From positions 12,270,672 to 12,334,671 of the forward strand of contig NC_056001.1 in the NCBI RefSeq assembly GCF_018446385.1: a stretch of 64,000 bases of DNA, in the 5' to 3' direction. Positions 59,996-64,000 of the stretch are shown piece by piece (the stretch's first letter is position 1; each line of letters begins with the position of its first letter). The notes beneath the pieces were generated by a model. That model had not been told where the DNA came from, searched no databases, and was given only the letters and a program-made list of their open reading frames with translations. The translations under genes and the position numbers were made by a program. The DNA is from Zingiber officinale (Eukaryota; Streptophyta; Magnoliopsida; Zingiberales; Zingiberaceae).

Positions 59996-60487
59996 CTTAA
60001 TAATTTTAAAAGTATAGTATATTGTTCTAAAGATTTTAAATGTAACCTAAACGGCTAAACTGAATCTTTTAATTATCTATCCAGATGTAAATTATAATAG
60101 AAGAGACAATAAATCCAGAAGAAAAAGATCCTAAAATCCGACCATAGTATAAATGCTCTGCCCTCGTTTTCAACTGCCCATAGAAACCCACTCCGCACGT
60201 CTGCACTCATCGTCACGCTCATCATCTGCGTGAATTTTACTCCGTCAGATTATTTTTAAAATAATTTCAGTAAAATTTAAACTGAATAAAATCTTCAATT
60301 CTTTCCACGACTAAAAATTTAAGGAAAAAAAAAATCAAAAGGTATCTCTTTTTATCGAATAATCCGCAAAGAGGCATTCTGAAACGTCCCGATCGAATGT
60401 TGGCGGTCCTGACGGCTCCGGCGATTGGACGTCGTGCCGACAGGCGACAGCACATCGCTGCCGCCATTGACGTCGTGGGCGGAGCCC
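59996..60487 (+). promoter_or_regulatory. Promoter and 5' UTR of the PLPB-type gene
   Basis: A TATAAAT box is at 60148-60154, 340 bp upstream of the chosen ATG. The gypsy LTR ends about 150 bp upstream of this box, so the element forms the distal promoter. Confidence 0.55.
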
Positions 60488-63400
60488 ATGGATCCCCCGC
60501 ACCGTCTTCTTATCGAGCAATCGCTCCCGGCTCGGTATTCCGAATGGGTCGTGGAGACGCTCGACGAGATCGAAGGTTGCTTCCTCATCACCGACCCTGG
60601 CATCGCCGACCATCCCATCGTGTTCGCCAGCCACGGTTTCCTGGTAATGTCCGGGTATTCCATCGAGGAGGTGCTCGGCCGGAACGGCCGGATCTTCCAG
60701 GGACTTGACACCGACAGGCGGTCTGTAATGGAGATTAGGGAGGCGATACGAGAGGAGCGGACGCTCCAGATTAGCTTGCTTAATTATAGGAAGGACGGGA
60801 CGCCGCATTGGATTCTTTTTCACCTCTTTCCGGTGTTTAGAGTGGAGGACATCAGGGTCGCGCACTTTGTGGCGGTCCAAGTGGAGATTCCCATGAGATC
60901 AAGGTGCTTGAGATCTTACGCGGAGCATAGGCATGGTGGAGGGACTGGAAGGTTGCTCGTGGCATGCCGGAATGAGTGCCAATCGGACTACAAATTGGGG
61001 TGTGACACTGTCGTGGAATCGTTTGTGGATGTCGACAATGGAGGCAATTTCTATTTCCTATTTCTTGCTATCTTTCATTCTTTTTCTTCCTATTTCTTGA
61101 ATCGATTACTGTAATGCTTGCTTCTTGGCAGTGCTATTATTACTGGTAGGCTGATCATAATGCTTTTTTGGACCTCTTCAGAGTTGTCATTTTCCCTTGT
61201 AGGATTGGAAGTCGAGGAATCACGCGAAGCAAGTGAGCAAGAGAAGGAGAAGGCGCACGATGCTGCCAACATCGTCCTTTCAACTCTTATTCACTACAGT
61301 CAGCTCACAGGCAGAGTTGTCAGCGACAAAAGATGCAGTGAGGGGGGCATTTCTGCTATCAATTCATCCCTTGTTATATCTCTTGGTAGAATCAAACAGA
61401 GTTTTGTACTGTGAGTTGTTATACACTCCTACTGATTGTTAATGTTAAGCAAATGTCATGGATGAGTTCTTAGACTAGATTCCTAGTTGAGATATACCTG
61501 TATTGGTACTAATAGAAAATTCCTTGGTATCTTGCAGGATTGATCCCCGGTTACCTCAGATGCCCATTGTCTATGCTAGTGACGAATTCTTAAGTCTGTC
61601 AGGTGCTCAATATTCTTATGTCTCTTTTGTATATATTATTTTATTGCTGAATGATGCATGAATTCTAGTTTCCCATAACTGTTTGATATTCTAGAATAGT
61701 GTTGCAAATGCAATTACTTAACCATACAACAGTTACCACGTATCCTGAAGTAGGGTAGTTGTTATGGAAGAGAATAAAGATATATAAAGTATGATTAAAA
61801 AGAAAAGTGAAATGCGGAAGTGTATCTAGAATTGTTGTGGAAAAAAGTATATTAATTGATAGTGAAGATAAAAACATTATATCAGTTTGTGCTTTTGCAT
61901 ATCACGGATGACACCCAACAAAAGTTGATTGTTTGTGCCTAATTTGAACAAACACAGTTGTATCTGTTGGATACCTGCTTCAGTATATGATGAATGATTT
62001 ATTTAGTCTAGGTTTCGAACTGACTCTTTGATGTGTGGTTGAATTGCTGAATGGGAAAAATTATATGTTTTGGTGCTATCCCATTATGTACTGTAAATGG
62101 TGAGAAAAGGCAAACAATACTAATTTATTGATTATTTTGTAGCAATAGTTGTTATATAATCGTTTTCCTTTGAAAAGATTTGAGTGAACATCAGTTCACT
62201 CTGAATTCATAAAGGAAGGAGAATTGAGTTACAGCTGATCCCTTTGGTAAAATCTGCCTCCCAAAAAACCTCATTACCCACAATAAACAATAGAACTATA
62301 ACTTGTGTAAAGAAATTGTGTCATGTAATGAACCCTACACAAGGAGAAAATTTACATAGGACCCATTGGACAAGTCCAGTTCCTTTATCTAACCATCTTC
62401 AGAAACTATATATGTGTAGCAGTAAGCATCAGAACACCAGCTTGATTTTTGTATCAAGTTCCCCCCTGATTCTGAGCAAGCTTTCAGAATTGGAGGGAGC
62501 TAACTCATCATCTTCAGCATTCATAGTGGGTGTTTTGGAAGCATTTTGTTTTCATCTTTGCCGCACCACTGAGGACCTTGTCCATTCAGCATTAAGAGCC
62601 AGCAGTCTTGATGTCAATACGAACCCTGGCTCAGCATCAGTCAGTATGGATAGTTTTCCAAATACCTGAATAAAAATTTCAGTGTCCATCTGCATCATAG
62701 ATGTTCAGTAACTATAACACTATAAGAAATCAGGACACCTGGCAACAAAATTTTAGCAGCATAGTGCTGGCATACACGTGACATTATCTGCAGTTAAACT
62801 TAATGAAAATATATGGAACCAGCATCAACCATCAGATGATCAGCTTCTGCATTCAGTTTCAGAAATCATCTTCCAATAAATAATCAGCAGGCAAATCAGA
62901 AAAATCAACATATATTATCTTTGATACAACTGAGCATTTTGGCCCATAAAATGTCACAAAGAAACCTTAACTCTATAGCAAACCAGAAAATCTAACATGA
63001 TATTAGATATCAGATACATGACATATTGCTCTGAAATCTTTTATGTTGTTTGATTTCACCATGTCAATAGGTTGTATGTGGTCCATGCACGACATGGATC
63101 TAAATGAGCTTGTTTTACTTCATGCCATGTGGGCCCTAGTCTTGCTTTGCCTCCTTGAGCTTTGGTTCAATTTGCCCCAATCTGAGTCATGCTGACTATA
63201 ATCAGAATCACACAAACTCTAGGACTTGTAAGCTAAGTCTGAGTGTGTTGTGTAGAAATCCCAAGATATAAAAAACTAAGAATTTTAAAACAAAAAAGGA
63301 GAAAATTCTTGGGCAATAAATTTTTTTAGCTGTTGAGGGAAAAAAATTTAAATGTCAAAAAATTCATTAAGGAACTGAGAATCAGGAAGAGTTTTGACTT

Positions 63401-64000
63401 GTTTTTATACTTGAGAATTGAAGAGTAAAGTTTCTTGGGTGACAACGTTGTGTGTTTTTCAGGTAATTTAAAATAAAGTTTTAGAATATGTTTGGGTTTA
63501 ATGCATACTTTTCTAGGTTTATGACTGTGACATCGCTATTTTGATGCTTAGACTATGTGCTGCAATTCAATGTATGGAAAAACGATGCCATATGGTGGGA
63601 ATTTCTGCCAAAAATTTTATGGTAAAAGGTATTTGCTTTAGTCTGCAGGTTATTCTAGGCATGAAGTTCTGGGATGCGACTGTTGGTTCTTGAATGGACC
63701 TGACACAGATGCAGATGCTATACATCAGGTACTCGTGTTGTCATGGAATTTCATACTTATAATTTTATTCTCATTTTCAATGTGCGAATAATGCTCATCT
63801 TCTTTCTTCATAGATTAGGCAGAGCATTCAGGCTGAGCGTTCTTGTACAATTCGTCTTCTAAACTATAGGTATCTATTCTTTTGACAACTGAATGGATGG
63901 ATGCATGAACTTTGATAATTATTTTTTGCTTATCAAATGACATTGTGATGCCCTCTTTTCAGGAAGGATAGGAGCTTTTTCTGGAATCTACATCATATTT
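60488..64000 (+). CDS. PLPB: PAS/LOV protein of the PLPB (Twin LOV) type, 3' end outside window
   Basis: Exons are 60488-61043, 61203-61410, 61538-61602, 63649-63728, 63814-63869 and 63963 onward. Plant PLPB/TLP1 is a two-LOV protein that binds flavin, senses blue light and contacts VTC2-type partners (family knowledge). LOV1 reads LDEIEGCFLITDPGIADHPIVFAS, MSGYSIEEVLGRNGRIFQG and LLNYRKDG; Gly stands where photoactive LOVs have Cys, as I recall it does in Arabidopsis PLPB. The linker EEKLxA-like helix (EQEKEKAHDAANIVLSTLIHYS) and SSLVISLGRIKQSFVL follow. LOV2 reads MPIVYASDEFLSLSG then GCDCWFLNGPDTD, with the Cys kept. The first intron appears to be GC-AG (GGAG then gcaattt). Intron 3 is 2.05 kb. 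An in-frame ATG at 60425 would add 21 residues; 60488 fits the family better. Confidence 0.88.
61603..63648 (+). other. Large PLPB intron
   Basis: 2046 bp, GT-AG, AT-rich. An open frame at 62244-62669 has no recognisable domain and is not supported as a gene. A transposon may have widened the intron, but no clear ends were found. Confidence 0.55.

Noticed and set aside
62244-62669. 141-codon frame as a nested gene
   Set aside because: It lies in a PLPB intron, has no recognised domain and has intron-like composition.
1-64000. tRNA or rRNA genes
   Set aside because: I saw no cloverleaf with A and B boxes and no rRNA-like stretch; the tRNA-related sequences at 4823 and 59153 are primer binding sites.

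Overview
This is a plant nuclear window. Genes have short GT-AG introns, the intergenic DNA is AT-rich, and most of the sequence is transposons. The element set and gene types (RR-TZF, DGAT3, ZIP, PLPB) fit a monocot. LTRs full of short GATC palindromes suggest Zingiberales, but that species guess is weak.

Layout. 1-6151: part of a minus-strand Ty3/gypsy element of Tat/Retand type, with a tandem array, a plus-strand extra ORF, gag, protease and one LTR. 7143-8168 (-): an intron-less RR-TZF CCCH zinc-finger gene. 9728-10385: a hAT-like element. 10994-11727: a Pack-MULE with a perfect 9-bp target duplication; it carries the head of a HIG1-type gene and sits in the promoter of DGAT3 (11926-13071 +). 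13774-16645 (-): a four-exon C2 NT-type gene that converges on DGAT3. 16.6-22 kb: AT-rich, with two fold-back elements. 22058-23222 (+): a two-exon ZIP metal transporter. 23652-31171: a decayed 7.5-kb MULE with a MuDR-type transposase and a plant-mobile-domain (PMD) gene. 32.5-40.3 kb: a three-layer nest, in which a solo LTR lies inside a CACTA element that lies inside a Copia-type LTR. The CACTA has picked up five exons of an HVA22-like gene and several exons of an S-domain receptor kinase. 40.4-46.3 kb: a small two-helix ORF, two fold-back elements and two hAT MITEs. 47858-48238 (+): a single-exon four-helix membrane protein. 48959-59995: a young, apparently non-autonomous Tat/Retand-like element with paired LTRs, a gag stub, an antisense ORF region and a 5.3-kb tandem array. 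60488 to the window end (+): a PAS/LOV protein (PLPB type) that runs off the edge.

The six host genes share no evident pathway. The strongest unusual signals are: (a) two gypsy elements whose different tandem arrays both carry one TATA-like motif per ~60-bp monomer and an antisense ORF with its own TATA box; (b) the multi-gene capture inside the CACTA; (c) the Pack-MULE in the DGAT3 promoter.
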